From Flaveria trinervia (Eukaryota > Streptophyta > Magnoliopsida > Asterales > Asteraceae), in the NCBI GenBank assembly GCA_025506515.1, contig CM046453.1, positions 47,414,395-47,478,394 on the forward strand: 64,000 nucleotides of DNA, given 5' to 3'. This document shows positions 45,898-58,468 of the stretch, piece by piece. Position numbers and translations under genes: made by a program. Numbering within the stretch: the stretch's first letter is position 1; the number at the start of each line of letters is the position of its first letter. The notes beneath the pieces were generated by a model. The model was given only the letters and a program-made list of their open reading frames with translations. It ran no database searches and was not told the DNA's origin.

Positions 45898-48800
45898 GTG
45901 CAGGTACGCCCAAAAAGACCAATCAATACATCGTATGTGGATAGTGGGTGTAGTCGGCACATGACAGGCAATACTGCCTTGCTACAAGAGTTTAAGTCAA
46001 AAGATGGAACTCACGTCGCCTTTGGTGCTGATGCTGGAGGAAAAATAACCGGAGAAGGAACAGTATCCAATGGGATAATAAGCTTTGATAAAGTAAACTT
46101 TTGTTCATAGTTGAACTTTAATCTTTTAAGCGTATCTCAAATATGTGACAAAGCATATTCTGTTCTCTGTTATGTTTTGAAGCCAGGTTTCAAAATAAGC
46201 AAAGATTGGGTGATTGTTATAGCTGAGAGAGACAGAGGTGTATACAAATTGGATATGTCTCAAGTTGATCCTTCAATTGAAACAACATGCCTATTTGCTA
46301 AGGCATCAAATGATGAAAGCCAGCTTTGGCATAGACATCTAGGTCATTCAAATTTCAAGAATATGAACAAGCTTGTAGCAGGGAATCATGTCATTGGACT
46401 TCCATCTAAGAAGTTTGCAACAAATGATCACTGCTCAGCATGTTTGAAGGGAAAGCAACACAGAGCGTCTTATAAGTCCAAGCCTATAAACTCAACATCC
46501 AAACCTCTTCAGATGTTACATATGGACCTTTTTGGACCAACAAACGTCAAGAGTATTGGACGAAAATTATATTGTTTAGTTATCATTGATGACTACACAC
46601 GATTTTCATGGGTTTTCTTTCTTTATGCCAAATCTGAAACAACTGATTTACTAAAACAATTTATCATTAAAGTTGAAAATCCATTAGACAATAAAGTGAA
46701 AAATAATAAGAAGTGATAATGGAACAGAATTTCAAAAATGCTAACATTGAAATGTTTTGTGCTTAGAAAGGGAGAGCTCATCAATTAAGTGCTCCCAGAA
46801 CTCCTCAACAAAATGGAGTTGCTGAAAGAAAGAATAGAACACTATTTGAAGCTGCTCGTTCTATGTTAGCTGATGCAAAAATTCCTATAACTTTTTGGGA
46901 TGAAGCAATATCAACTGCGTGTTTTGTTCAGAACCGAATCTTAATCGTGAAAGATAAACTGAAAACCCCATATGAGTTAATGTTTGGCAGAAAACCAAAT
47001 ATAAACTTTTTAAAATCATTTGGTTGTCCTGTGATGATTTTTAATTCAAGTGATCAATTAGGAAAATTTGAAGCAAAATCTAATAATGGATTTTTCGTTG
47101 GATATTCATCTGTTTCAAAAGCCTATCGAGTCTACAACTCTAGGACGAATGTAATCCTTGAAACATTCAACGTTAATTTCTGGAAAATTCTTTTCCATTA
47201 GTTTCAAATGGTCCTGCATGGTTATTTGACTTAGATTCATTATCAAACTCTATTCAATCTAATTTGTTTGATCAACCAAATTGTCTTGATTCTACAGATA
47301 AGAAGAACTCAATAGGAGATCTTGGATATTTCAGTGAAGATTTAGATTCTGATGACCCAGATGATTCAAGCTCAGACTACCCATTTTTGTTATTTGTCAA
47401 GGATTCAACAATAAAAACCATGAAAATACAGTTTCAGATCATTCAGAGTTAATTAATCAGGAAGAATCACAAAATACTCCTGGTGATGGTAATGAGTTTG
47501 TGATACCTGAGTCCGGAACATCATCCATTGTGGTGATGTAGTTGATACAGGTAACTTTGATTACTTTGTCAATTCACCTACTCAAGTTCCAAACTTCAAT
47601 CCACATTCTTCTACTTTGATACATGAGTTTTCCAACTTGAATCAAACAAATCTGGATGTTAATGTTCAATGTGATGAGATTCCTACATCTCGTATTCACA
47701 AGAATCATCCAATTTCTCAGATTATTGGTTCATTGAATGAGAGAACTACAAGGAGTAAATTAGAACAAGCAAACGTATGCTTATACTCTTGTTTTCTTTC
47801 TCATATTGTTCCTAAAAATGTTGCCGAAGCATTAAAGGACAATGTTGGATAGAAGTCATGCAAGAAGAATTACTTCAATTCCGCAAACAAGAGGTGTGGA
47901 ATTTGGTGGATCTACCTGAAGGAGAAAATACAATTGGCACGAAATGGTTATTTAGAAATAAGACTAATGATCGTGGTGTTGTAATAAGGAACAAAGCGAG
48001 ACTTGTTGCACAAGGATACACACAGGAAGAAGGAATAGATTATGATGAAGTGTTTGCACCAGTTGCAAGACTTGAATCAATTCGAGTTTTTCCGGCTTAT
48101 GCTTCATTCATGAAGTTTAAGGTGTATAAAATGGATGTAAAGAGTGCATTTTTATATGGTCCTATCACTGACGATGTGTTTGTGAAGCAACCTCCGGGCT
48201 TTGAGGATGCACAATTTCCACATCGAGTTTATAAGCTGAGTAAAGCTTTATATGGACTACATCAAGCCCCTAGAATTTGGTATGAGACATTATCATAACA
48301 CTTAATCCAACATGGATACACACGAGGGAAAATTGATCCAACTTTATTCATAAAGAAGGATAATAATGATCTTTTATGTGTACAAGTGTATGTTGATGAC
48401 ATTATATTTGGTTCTACCTGTCCAAAATTGTGCAATGAATTTGAAGAAATCATGAAATCTCGTTTCCAAATGAGTTCTATGGGAGAGATTGATTTCTTTC
48501 TTGGACTTCAAGTCAAGAAAACTACAGATGGAATCTTCATCAATCAAGAAAAGTTTGTTGACAAGCTCTTAAAGAAATTTAAGTTGCAAGACTGTCAGTC
48601 CATATGAACTCCAGCAGATATTAACACCAAGATTGAACCTGATCCCAAAGGAAAATCTATTGACCAAACGTTATACAGATCAATGATTAGTTCATTGATG
48701 TATCTTACTGCATCTAGAACGGACATTATGTATGTTTTTGTGTATGTGCCAGGTATCAATCAGACCCGAAAGAACTCACTTAATTGCTGTCAAAAGGATA

Positions 48801-49316
48801 TTCAGGTATCTCAAGGTAAATCAGCCTTAGGGCTTTGGTATCCTTACGAGGGTAACTTTGAACTATATCGATATATAGATAGTGATTATGGTGGATGCTG
48901 TCAAGATAGAATATCTACTTCGGGTGGGTGTCAATTTCTCGGCCTCGATTAGTCTCGTGGCAATGTAAGAAACAAACAAATGTCTCTGTTTCAACTGCAG
49001 AAGCTGAGTACATTGCTGCATCCGTAGGATGTTTTCAAATCTTTGGTTGCAAAATCAATTACTGGATTATGGGTTCAATTTTCTTAAAACACCAATTTAC
49101 ATTGATAACATAGCTGCTATGTTCATAACAGCTAATCCTGTTCAACACTCAAAAATAAAACATATCAAAATTCGATATCATTTTCTTAGGGATAACTCTG
49201 AAAAAGGATTAATCATATTGATTCAAATTGCAACAGAAAAACAATTGGAAGATTTATTTACCAAAGCCTTCCTACCAGGACGGTTTGAGTATTTAGTAGA
49301 ATCAATTGTCTTATAA
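45898..49316 (+). pseudogene. pol: Copia-C pol (protease, integrase, reverse transcriptase, RNase H)
   Basis: Protease: SYVDSGCSRHMTGN near 45930. Pre-integrase: LWHRHLGH and CSACLKGKQH. Integrase: HMDLFGPTN near 46520, the second Asp (SDNGTEF, after a base shift near 46710), and NGVAERKNRT near 46815, then TPYELMFGRKP and FFVGYSSVSKAYRVYN. RT: from about 47860 with IGTKWLFRNK, YKMDVKSAF, and YVDD near 48386-48400. RNase H: DSDYGGC, AEAEYIA, then an end near LFTKAF with the stop at 49314-49316. Stops after 46110, 47201, 48298 and 48607 and several shifts break the chain. Catalytic residues are mostly kept. Confidence 0.9.
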
Positions 49317-51906
49317 ATCATACGTGATCTCCCTAAATCAAAACATCATAATAAGTGATACTCTCATTGTTAATTGCCTGTTTATGTTTTGCGTTTGTGT
49401 GATTTTTGTTTTCCATAGAAAAATCAAATACAAAAATATATATCAAAAATACAAAAATAGAGTCTTTTAGAAGGAATTATGATTTGCAACATGTGAGAAA
49501 TGATAGTACATTAGTGAGATCAGTTCCATACTTCACTCATTAATAAGTCTAGACATGATCAGATATGCTGTGTAGACAATATTCTTGTGATCAAACTAAA
49601 CATACATGCTTGTGTGTATTCATTTGAGTACTTTTGAGTTGTTTTAGCTTATCAGAATTGAATGTTTGTTAAGTTACACCTCTCACACCTGTTGATACTA
49701 TGTGATATCATGAGATCTGTTACAAGCATCATTTCACTTCTCTGTTATGAGTGATCATAGACCTGAAGTACTGAGATATCCTTTGTTGTAACTCATTACA
49801 GACCTGGATTCTCTTTTTGATGCAAAAAGATGCCAATGTGCACAACCTATTCAAATGAATAGTCAGAGCTGATCAAATGGTTATCCATGATCATCCCCTA
49901 TTAATCTAAGTAACATGAACTCTGGTGATATACATGTTTCAAGTAATAAGTTAAGTATGTGTTCTTTCTTGCATATCATGATGATGTTGAGCTCTCTTAG
50001 TCTCTGTATGTTTCCATCATGTCATACCTAAATCTACCCTAATCAATCCAAGAATTGAAAAAGTAAGTGAGTTGATAAATTTGTCAAAAACACTTATCGT
50101 CTGTCCTTAGATCTTGTGTCTCCTTTGCTGTGATATCACTGACCTGGAACACACTTGATTAGGATTTATTCATTGTCTATGATTATCCACATTTATTTTA
50201 TTTTAATGTGCTAATCCTCATTATTATGATCTCACTCAGACATTAATTATTTGTTTATCTTAGATTTTGATTCTATTTTCATTTTGCTTTTATGCATACT
50301 TTTGTGTGTGAAGGCAATGTCACAATGTGTTGTGTGATGTTATTCTCTTTCCTAAGAAACTTATAAGTTTTTTCAAACTTAAAAGTTTAGGGGGAGTAAT
50401 AAATGAAAGAGTTGTTCTGAGAAAATTAGTTGTTCTCAGAAAATAATCATAATCAAAATCAAAATTTAAAATGTTGAATTGAAAGGATGATGCTTTATGT
50501 TCAAAGTATTGGTGTACATTGAAAAAGTAATTTGTTTGAAAAATATAATATGAACCTACATAATTGTTGCAAATAAAAATGCTTCATAAGTTGAAATCAG
50601 ATGATATTTGAATTTATGTTGAGACTAAAATGAATGGACAAAATTAAATTTAAAAATAAATAGAACATAAAATTTTGTGAATTGAAAGTACAAATTCAAA
50701 AAGTTCAAAATTAGGGAATTAAATGGTAAAAAGTGTGCAAGTGAAGAAATTGGAAATCACAAGTGTTTAAATCATGAAAGTCAACTCATGCACCTAAATA
50801 GTGCACATGCGTCTCAATAGGAGCATGAAGAAATTTTAGGATTTATACAAGTGTTGGACGTTTGATTCATTCTCATGCGTCTAAACAGTTGTTATACATC
50901 TATGGAAATTACAAGTGTTGGTCGTTTGAGATAATCCCATGCGTCTAAATAGTGAATGAGTTTGTGTCTAAGTGTTAGACGTTTGACATGTCTCATGCGT
51001 CTACATAGTTTCAAAATTTCAAGTGTTAGACGTTTCACAAAGTCCATGCGACTGAATAGTGCAAAAGCGCCTAAACAGTGCTTATGCATCTGAACAGTTC
51101 CATGCGTCTGAGTTAAAACGCACACAATGCTCATGCGTCTAACAAAATAAGTGAATTTTAGGGTTTCATACGCCTAAACAGGGATCATGCGCCCAAACAG
51201 GGCTCATACGCCTAAAAATTCACTTATATAAATTGAACGCTTATGCGTATTTCTCATTTACACTCAAAATTTCTCAGACCAAAAACCCTGAACTTGCAAC
51301 TGTCGAGTATCATCACATCCTCATTCATCTGAAACCGAAACAAATCCATTGATTATAGATAGTATTTGAATATATAAACGTAAGTTTCTAATTCAAATCT
51401 ATAAATTTTGGGTTAAATCAGTGCATTGGTATAGGCATTTGAATGCTATTTTGGCGTTCGAACCCTATTTAATTCAAATTTAACTAATCAAATGTGAATC
51501 GTATCTAAAATTGACACTAGATTATTGATAAGAACAGGTTTGCGAGTTTGTTGATGTATTATTTTTAATCTAAAAGTGAAAAAGATTTGATGATGATTAA
51601 CTCAGTCGGTTTTTCATAGTCGAAGAAGAAGAATATGAACAGACAGTCAAATTTTAAATAAGAATAAAATAAAAAAAATTAATAATAAAAAGTTAATTTT
51701 TTTTAAAAAAAGAAGTAAATCGAAATTGAAATGTTAGATAATGAATTCAAAATGAATAAAGATTAATGTTTTACAACTTGAAATCTCAATTCAAAAGTAA
51801 AAATAGAAAGGTCAAATTCAACAGTAAAAATCAAAAGTCATATGTAGAAATAAATTTCATTAATCAATATTCAATGTTCTGATAATACTTTCGTTGTGTT
51901 TTGCAG
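49317..51906 (+). other. Copia-C pre-aORF spacer with word array and inner polypurine tract
   Basis: This 2.6-kb non-coding stretch lies between RNase H and the aORF. At 50386-50400 it has TTTAGGGGGAGTAAT, nearly the same as the polypurine tract before the 3' LTR. From about 50770 to 51240 the words GTGTTAGACGTTTGA and CATGCGTCTAAACAG repeat many times, echoing the leader. The rest is AT-rich with no convincing ORF. Confidence 0.75.
50386..50400 (+). promoter_or_regulatory. Inner polypurine tract of Copia-C
   Basis: TTTAGGGGGAGTAAT lies 5.1 kb before the 3' LTR and shares the TTAGGGGGAGTA core with the tract at 55490-55502. Sireviruses are known to carry extra polypurine tracts. Confidence 0.6.
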
Positions 51907-54900
51907 ATGGCAGAATTAAAATTTGAGCCAAAGCATAATGGGCTGCTTTCTTAAATGATGAAAACAGAGAAGCAATTGGATATGAAGAAATTATCAGATT
52001 TCTGCTTAGAACAAAGTATGTATATGCTATGTGTGCAAGACCAATGATCAATGGAAGAATGATTAAGAGATTCTGGAGAACTGCTCAGATTGAAAGAGAT
52101 GATGAAGGAAACAAAGTGCTAACAGCTTTTATATAAAGGAAAGAATGCTTGAAGTATCTGAAGAAGCAATCAGAATAGCTCTAAGACTTCGTGATAATGA
52201 TCCTGAAGACTTATCAGAATATTCTTTCAATGAATGTACAGAAGTTTTTCTACAAATGGGTCATCCAGATCATTTTCCCAAAAAGCAATTTTTCAGAGCT
52301 AGAGTGTTTAAGCATTGGAAGCTTTTATGCTATATCTTTTAACATTGCATGTCTAAAAGAAGTGCTGTTTGGGATTCATTCCCTGTAGACATTGCATCTC
52401 CTATTATAGCCTTATCTACAAACAGAAGATTCAATATGTCTAAGTGGATAATAAATGGTTTCATTTTCAATCTTGAGAGAGGAGTGAGGCATAAATACTT
52501 GATGTACCCAAGATTCATCTAACTTCTTATTAATGAAGCAAATCCAGATTTTTATGCTGAAGGAGTTACTGGTGAAAAGATACATTTAGAGCACATGTCT
52601 GAAGCTGTTTACAAAAGATTGGCAATGATCACTGGTGCTCAAAACATTCTAATATTTGAGTATATCAGGAATGTATCAATGGATGAAGTGGATATTAATT
52701 AGCCACACTTTCATCTAATTGAAGAAGAACCAATAGATCCGAATGATCTAATTGAGGATGTAGAAGTTGATGAAGAAAGTGAGGATGATGTTTCTGAAAG
52801 CTTATCAAGTGAAGAAAGTGATCACAATGATGATGATGTAAATGATGGTGCCACTGAAGCAAATCAAGAAGAAACTGAAGAAAGAAATGAAGAAGATACT
52901 GGAGATGAACCACAACCTATGAATGAAGGAAATGTTGATATCATTCATGAGGAAGCTGTACAAGAAATGGATTCACAAAATCAAACCTTTGATTCTAATT
53001 TTATGAATGATATTTTATACAATCTAGTATTTGAATTTTATGCAAATGAAGGAGTAGAAGAAATTCCTGTTAGTATGTCACACAATGTGTCTATACAAAC
53101 AAAGGATATAGTAGACATTGATGAGATTGACAGATTGAAAGAAGAAATTTTGAGTAAAGTGAAAGAGATTGAAGAGTTGAAATTGGAGAATGAAAAGATG
53201 AAAGAGATAAACATATCTCTTGAAAAAGAAATTCTAAAGCTTAAGGATAAAAACTTAAAATTGACTGAAGAAAATGCCTTAAAAGATGAAAAGATTGTAA
53301 GGTTTGCCAAGATAAAGAAGATGTAATCAAGAACTTTGAAGTTATGATCAAAGATTATGATATTCTTGAGGGGAATTTAAGAAATTAACTAAGAAAATGA
53401 AAATCTCAAAGCTGAATTGCTAAAAGAAAAAGAAGCTCAGAAGCCTATCTCACCAGTACATGTGATAAGTACGAGATACATGTTGATGAAGATCTTGAGT
53501 AGATAAAAGGCAAAAGAAAAGTGAATGAATTAGAAGATACAATTCAAACTCAATCCTCTTCTAAGCTTCAAAGGACTGAAGAATTTGTTGAAGAACAAAA
53601 TGTTCAAAAACAGATTGAGGCTTTAGAAGATATTGAGGAAATATACGATGATGATTGGTATGATGAAGTTCTTGATAATGAAGATATTGATGAAGCTCAA
53701 TTTGTATCACACTTCTCTTCACAAGAACATATTCAAGAACAAGATGAAGTACCACAAGACTTTGTAGAAAGATACAATTATCTTGTGAAGATGAAATACA
53801 ATCGAGTATATCTGGACGGATTGACTGTTTCTCAGATTAATGATGAACATGAGAAATGTATCTATGCAGAGTCAGTTGCTTCAATAGATCCAAATGAGAT
53901 TGTTGTTGAGCATGGTGAATGGACTAGAGCAAAAGAAGTAATAAATGTAGAAGAACTATCTAGTTCTGAGTTGCACCATCCTGTTCTAGAAGATACGAGT
54001 ATTCCAGCTCTAAGATCATGGTTGCAATCTAGAAACTACCCCTGGAGGAAGCTAAAGAGATTACAATCTGTATATCTGAGGAACCTTGCCAGAAGTTTTC
54101 AAGAGACTGAGAAACAAATGAAGAAAATGATAGTACTTGATACAGATAATCCTCAGTATCTTGAAATAACAAAGAGAACAAGAATGTTAAAGCCTCAGGA
54201 GATCAAACAAATGTCAAGATTTGATGATGCTCAAGCTCACAGAAAAGAGTTGATTGAAATGTTTGCTGATCCAGAAAGACAAAGTTACAAAGCATCTACT
54301 GAACAAAGGTATATTCTTGATAATTCAAGAACAACTGGAGACTTGGTAAGAAACGTATTGAAAAAAGGACAATCAGTTGCTGAATTGCTGATGCTATGAT
54401 TGCTCCAGATTTTACCAATCAAGTAAAGATTATTGCATGGAAGTATGATGAAGTATTGATGCATTTTTGATAAAGAGAGTAAATGTTGTGTGTGATGTAT
54501 ATCACTTTTACTCTAGTATCATAAAACTTCTAGTGCAAGATTTAAAAGAGCTGAATAGATTACCTCTGATCAATCCTTCTAATTCAAAACGTCGCAAGAT
54601 GTTTGTATAATTATTAAGAAGAGGATTAGATAGATCAAGTAATTTTCTTAGCATGAGATGTGATCAAGAAGATAAAGAGTATTTTGCTACTCTGAAGAAA
54701 AACAAAAAGCTCAAGGGAGTACATTCAAAGGAGGAACATTCTATGATTGAATTTTGTGAGAAATATTTTGAGAAAATTACAACTCCTGGTCTGAAAGTGA
54801 TAGATGGCAATCAAAACTCAAAGCCAATTCTCAGATAGTTTTATAACACTGAGACATTTGAGCCGAAGTTGGTCCGAAATCTAGAAAGATGGGATGAGGA

Positions 54901-55405
54901 CATGATTACTTTATTTGAAGTTTTTGAGCTAAAACTCTTACATCCAAGCTATATCTCATTTCTGTCTGTACAAAAATTTGAGAAAGTATCTCCTGAAATA
55001 GCAGAGCAAGATAAGAAATATTTCATTTCCGTTATTAATATGATGAATGCTTCCATGGAAAGAATATCTCTGAGAAAGGCTCTTGCTTATGCCAACATTG
55101 TCAAGAAAGATATTAAAGATATTGAATTCATGAGAATATCAAGGAAAGGAGTATTAGAAGTATACTCAAAGGAAAGTAACAAACCAATTGAGTTACATGC
55201 TAACATTGATATTTCATGTCTTTCAAAAGACACGTTGGAGAGAATGGACAAGATGGAAATTAAAACGAATGAAGCTAAACCCGAACAAGGCATTCTTGCA
55301 AGTAAATTCAAGTCTGCAATATCAAAAGCTTTGAATGATTTAGAGATGTACAAACAGAAACCAATGTTTAAAGTCAAAGAAGAACCAGAAGATTACTTTG
55401 AATGA
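51907..55405 (+). pseudogene. Copia-C accessory ORF (large, unknown function)
   Basis: The start at 51907 (MAELKFEPKHNG) is chosen because the Copia-A, B and D copies start alike. Parts in order: N-terminal domain with KHN, KRFWRTA near 52070 and KYLMYPRFI near 52495-52520; an acidic region (EEEPIDPND, DEESEDDVSES); a coiled coil (53100-53320, heptad-like Leu/Ile/Lys/Glu); a second acidic part (EEIYDDDWYDEV); a helical domain (53970-54400); and a C-terminal frame (54869-55405) ending EEPEDYFE at 55405. Stops (for example at about 52135 and 53324) and shifts break it. It ends 84 bases before the polypurine tract. No membrane segment is seen. Function is unknown. Confidence 0.78.
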
Positions 55406-55489
55406 TGAAGACAAAGGTTGAAGATAGAAATGAAGATAAAGGTAGCAGACAAAGCTTGAAGATTTTGAAGACAGAAGACCATGTCAATC

Positions 55490-55502
55490 TTAGGGGGAGT
55501 AT
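55490..55502 (+). promoter_or_regulatory. Copia-C polypurine tract
   Basis: TTAGGGGGAGTAT ends directly at the 3' LTR start TGTTAAG. Confidence 0.88.
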
Positions 55503-55803
55503 TGTTAAGTGCTCTAAGAAAGATTAACATGTTGTCTTTATTTGTCTTTTAATATTTTGTAATAGTATAGGGACTATTTATGTAATTTGTTAGTTCTTTA
55601 CTTTTTGTTTTTAGTATAAATAGCTTAGAGTTGCAGGTAGATAGAGAGAGATTCGAACCTGCTTTCATACTTGTAATTGTCATAGCTTGATATTAATGAA
55701 AACTTGAATTTTGTTGATATCTTGTTTTGATTTGATTACTTTGTGTGAATTTCATTGAATTGTGTTCACAAATTATCATACATTGATTCATTTGATCCTA
55801 TCA
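55503..55803 (+). repeat. Copia-C 3' LTR (301 bp)
   Basis: It has the same ends and length as 41301-41601. TATAAAT lies at 55615-55621. Confidence 0.96.
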
Positions 55804-55808
55804 ATAGG
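55804..55808. repeat. Copia-C target site duplication, right copy (ATAGG)
   Basis: It equals 41296-41300. Copia-D sequence continues on both sides. Confidence 0.92.
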
Positions 55809-57973
55809 CAACTTACCTTTAGATTTTAAAGTGGCCTCCTGTTGTTTAGTGACAGATTCCACCGATTTACTTGTGAAATCTGGATCACTAAGTAGGGGAG
55901 TGGACACCACATGATACTTGATTGGATTGTTATTTATTGTTTACATTTAGCATTCAACAAGGTCTCATGTGGTGGTGGAACCACTTTATAACCCAAACCC
56001 TCCCCGTTGTTATATTCTTTCACTAAGTGCTGGACTATGTGAGAAGAACTTGTCCAACTGTGCAGTTTTTGTTTTAATGAATTTGCTTTGACTTCCAAAA
56101 CTGCTTTTTCTTTCTTAGTTTCTTCTAGGGTGTTTAAATAGAAATTTATGTCATTAGCTTGATTAAAAGAAACAATTTGGTTTCACTTAGTTGTTTATTT
56201 AACAGTTCTATTTTCTCTTTATAACTGTGCTCATTTTGTTTTAAAATCCGGTGCACAGTTGTAAATCATTTACTATGCTATCATTGTGATCTAATAACCT
56301 AGCAAATTTTGAGTCTATGCTTTCTCTAAATTTATAACATTCATTACAAGCATGACTATCAAAAAGTTAGTCTTTGGTACTTACCTGTGAAGATCGGTTT
56401 AATCAGCCATCATTGTAGAGTTTGACTCCTCAGATGCTGGAGATTCTGAACATGTTGTTTTGTGATCCTCTTCATTCAGGTGATTGACCGTATTTGCAGT
56501 ATCAGCATGATCGGACATCACCAGCTCAACTGCTATATCACCTTCACTTGCAGTGTCATCATCCAAAACATCAACAATAGCAATGTTTGATTCACCCGGA
56601 GATACAAAACAAAAGGTTCAATCTTGACCTTCGTCGTCATGTGCAGTCAACACCTTTGTATTTTTGCTTAACGCAGCAGCTCCACTAGTGGATTTGTATT
56701 GACGGTTGAATGATGAGAAAGGATTCTCGTTGCCTGTCTTCTTGGGCTTTACACATTTCCGTTTGAAGTGCCCCTTTTCTCCACAGTTAAAAAAGGTAAC
56801 TTTGGTTTTGTCGAAATCAAAAGTTGTATCCTTTGTGGCTATCAAGTTCTATCCAGTTTTCTTTACAAACTTCTTAGCTCTTTGAACAACACTTGCCAAC
56901 ACCCACATAATATCCATTCTTTCTAATCATTCTCGTCCACCTGCTCATAATCCTCATCAGGCAGATGGCAGTTTTCGATCTTTCCTACAACTAGGCCATC
57001 ATAAGAATGAACAACTGCAGCTAAAATGTCTATATGCTCCTTTGCAACCTCAACCATAATATTACCAAGATTTTTAGTCTTCAACTTCGTTGTATTTGCT
57101 TCAAGTGCTATAAATTGGGTGCAAGATGACCCTGACATGTCAGATCCTAAAGTAGTGGCTTGGGAAGGAGTAGCTGAACTAGACACGAAAGCCATTTGAA
57201 GTGGTGCTCTTGACTTTGTTGGAGTGGAAGATGAGTGATAAAGTGACGGGTTCTGATCATATGACCCTTTTTTGAGACCTGTACTTCATCCTTAATTCTT
57301 CCTCTCTCAGCTTCAGAATGATGTCATTAATATCCAACTTTGCTAGCATATCATTCTGTCTTAGATTTGACACAAATGAAACCCACTTCTCTGGCAATCC
57401 ATCTGCAAAACTCAACACCTTATCTTCCATGGACGTGGTTACCCCATGAGTGTGCAGCTCACTCATCAAGTGGTAGAAATGGTCGATGATGACATCGAGG
57501 CTCTGTTTTCCTATCGAAGAGAAGTTATCAAACTCCTTATTCAAAGCCTTTGCCTTTAATGCCTTCAACATCGCATTTCTGTCATACCATTTTTCCAGAG
57601 CCTCCTATAACTTCTTGGCTTGTTTGTTCTCAGAAAGTTAATGGAATATATCCTTAAGAATTGACTGAGTCAACAAAGCATACACCTTCTTCTTTGCATT
57701 GTATTTCATCTTATGGCTATCAGTCATGCCACCCAAGGTAAGTTTAACCCCATCAGCACCAACCGGCATGCTATAACCAGTCTTGATTGATTCCCACAGA
57801 TTGGGATCAACTCCCTTTAGGTATATCTCAAACATTTGCTTCCATTAGGGGTAATCATCTATCGTTATGAGCTTAAGGGGCTTATTGTGATTCCCTATTT
57901 CTATTTCGAGAAACAATAGATTCTTGATCCGTAAATCCTTACCGAAAGTAAATGCTGAGTACTGTTCTTCCAT
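55804..57973 (-). pseudogene. gag: Copia-D gag
   Basis: The start is at 57973 (MEEQYSAFTFGKDLRIKN), about 480 bases after the primer site. The gag domain follows: MFEIYLKGVDPNLWESI (57835), YALLTQSILKDIFH, then LNKEFDNFSSIGKQSLDVIIDHFYHL and LSFADGLPEKWVSFVSNLR (57571-57257). After frame changes a knuckle, FFNCGEKGHFKRKC, appears near 56755-56795, with Phe where the first Cys should be. An acidic Asp/Glu/Ser-rich region follows (about 56640-56400). The stretch 56400-55804 is frame-broken and continues across Copia-C into 41300. Stops are scattered. Confidence 0.82.
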
Positions 57974-58454
57974 TTTTATTAACTTTGAACTTCAAATTGA
58001 AACTTGTCCACTCATGCAAATGGAGAGGTCCAAATGAATCAATCGTGCGATTGAACAAATGCGGTTGAGCCAATTGTGTGATTGGACAAATGCGGATGAA
58101 TAGTCGTGTGATTGGGCAGATGCAGATGTACAATGCGAATGAGATTGTTCAGTTATACGAATGAACAGGCGACTGAGTTCAATCGTGCGTATGGGAGGTG
58201 CGAGTGAGTTCAGTTGTGCAGTTGAGTCAATCATGGGACTGAAGGCTGTTGTTTTTGAAAATTCGAGGGTTTTTGGTACTTTGGCATAAAAAAACGATTT
58301 TTCACAACCCTAATCTGCCGTAAGCCGAAAAACACGAACTTTTGGGTATGGAGACGTCGAAAAAACTGATTTACTCAAAAAGATGGTGTTTTTTAATGAA
58401 AAACGTGATTTTTTCACCAAAACAATTGAAGCACATGCAAAATCAAGAGCCAAA
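57974..58454 (-). repeat. Copia-D leader with word array
   Basis: This is an untranslated leader between primer site and gag. At about 58020-58250 variants of CAATCGTGCGATTGA, ATGCGGATGA and GTGTGATTGG repeat about a dozen times. The same words occur in the Copia-D LTR, the spacer at 6640-7560 and the Gypsy-G LTR. Confidence 0.78.
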
Positions 58455-58466
58455 GCTCTGATACCA
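58455..58466 (-). promoter_or_regulatory. Copia-D primer binding site
   Basis: The minus strand TGGTATCAGAGC begins two bases after the LTR end. It is the tRNA-iMet type. Confidence 0.9.
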
Positions 58467-58468
58467 CT

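Larger units (their letters stand above)
41301..55803 (+). mobile_element. Copia-C, complete 14.5-kb Ty1/copia element with accessory ORF
   Basis: Both 301-bp LTRs, the primer site, gag, pol, a long spacer, the aORF and the polypurine tract are present on the plus strand, flanked by ATAGG duplications. The LTRs differ at about eleven positions by eye (about 96% identity). Most of the length is non-LTR: a leader of about 830 bases, a 2.6-kb spacer and a 3.5-kb aORF. Gag is long, with four knuckle-like units. It belongs to a different family from Copia-A/B but has the same plan. It is inserted in Copia-D. Confidence 0.96.

Noticed and set aside
51907..55405. Envelope gene (as sometimes claimed for Sirevirus extra ORFs)
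   Set aside because: I see no signal peptide, membrane-spanning segment or cleavage-like region. The protein is acidic with coiled coils.
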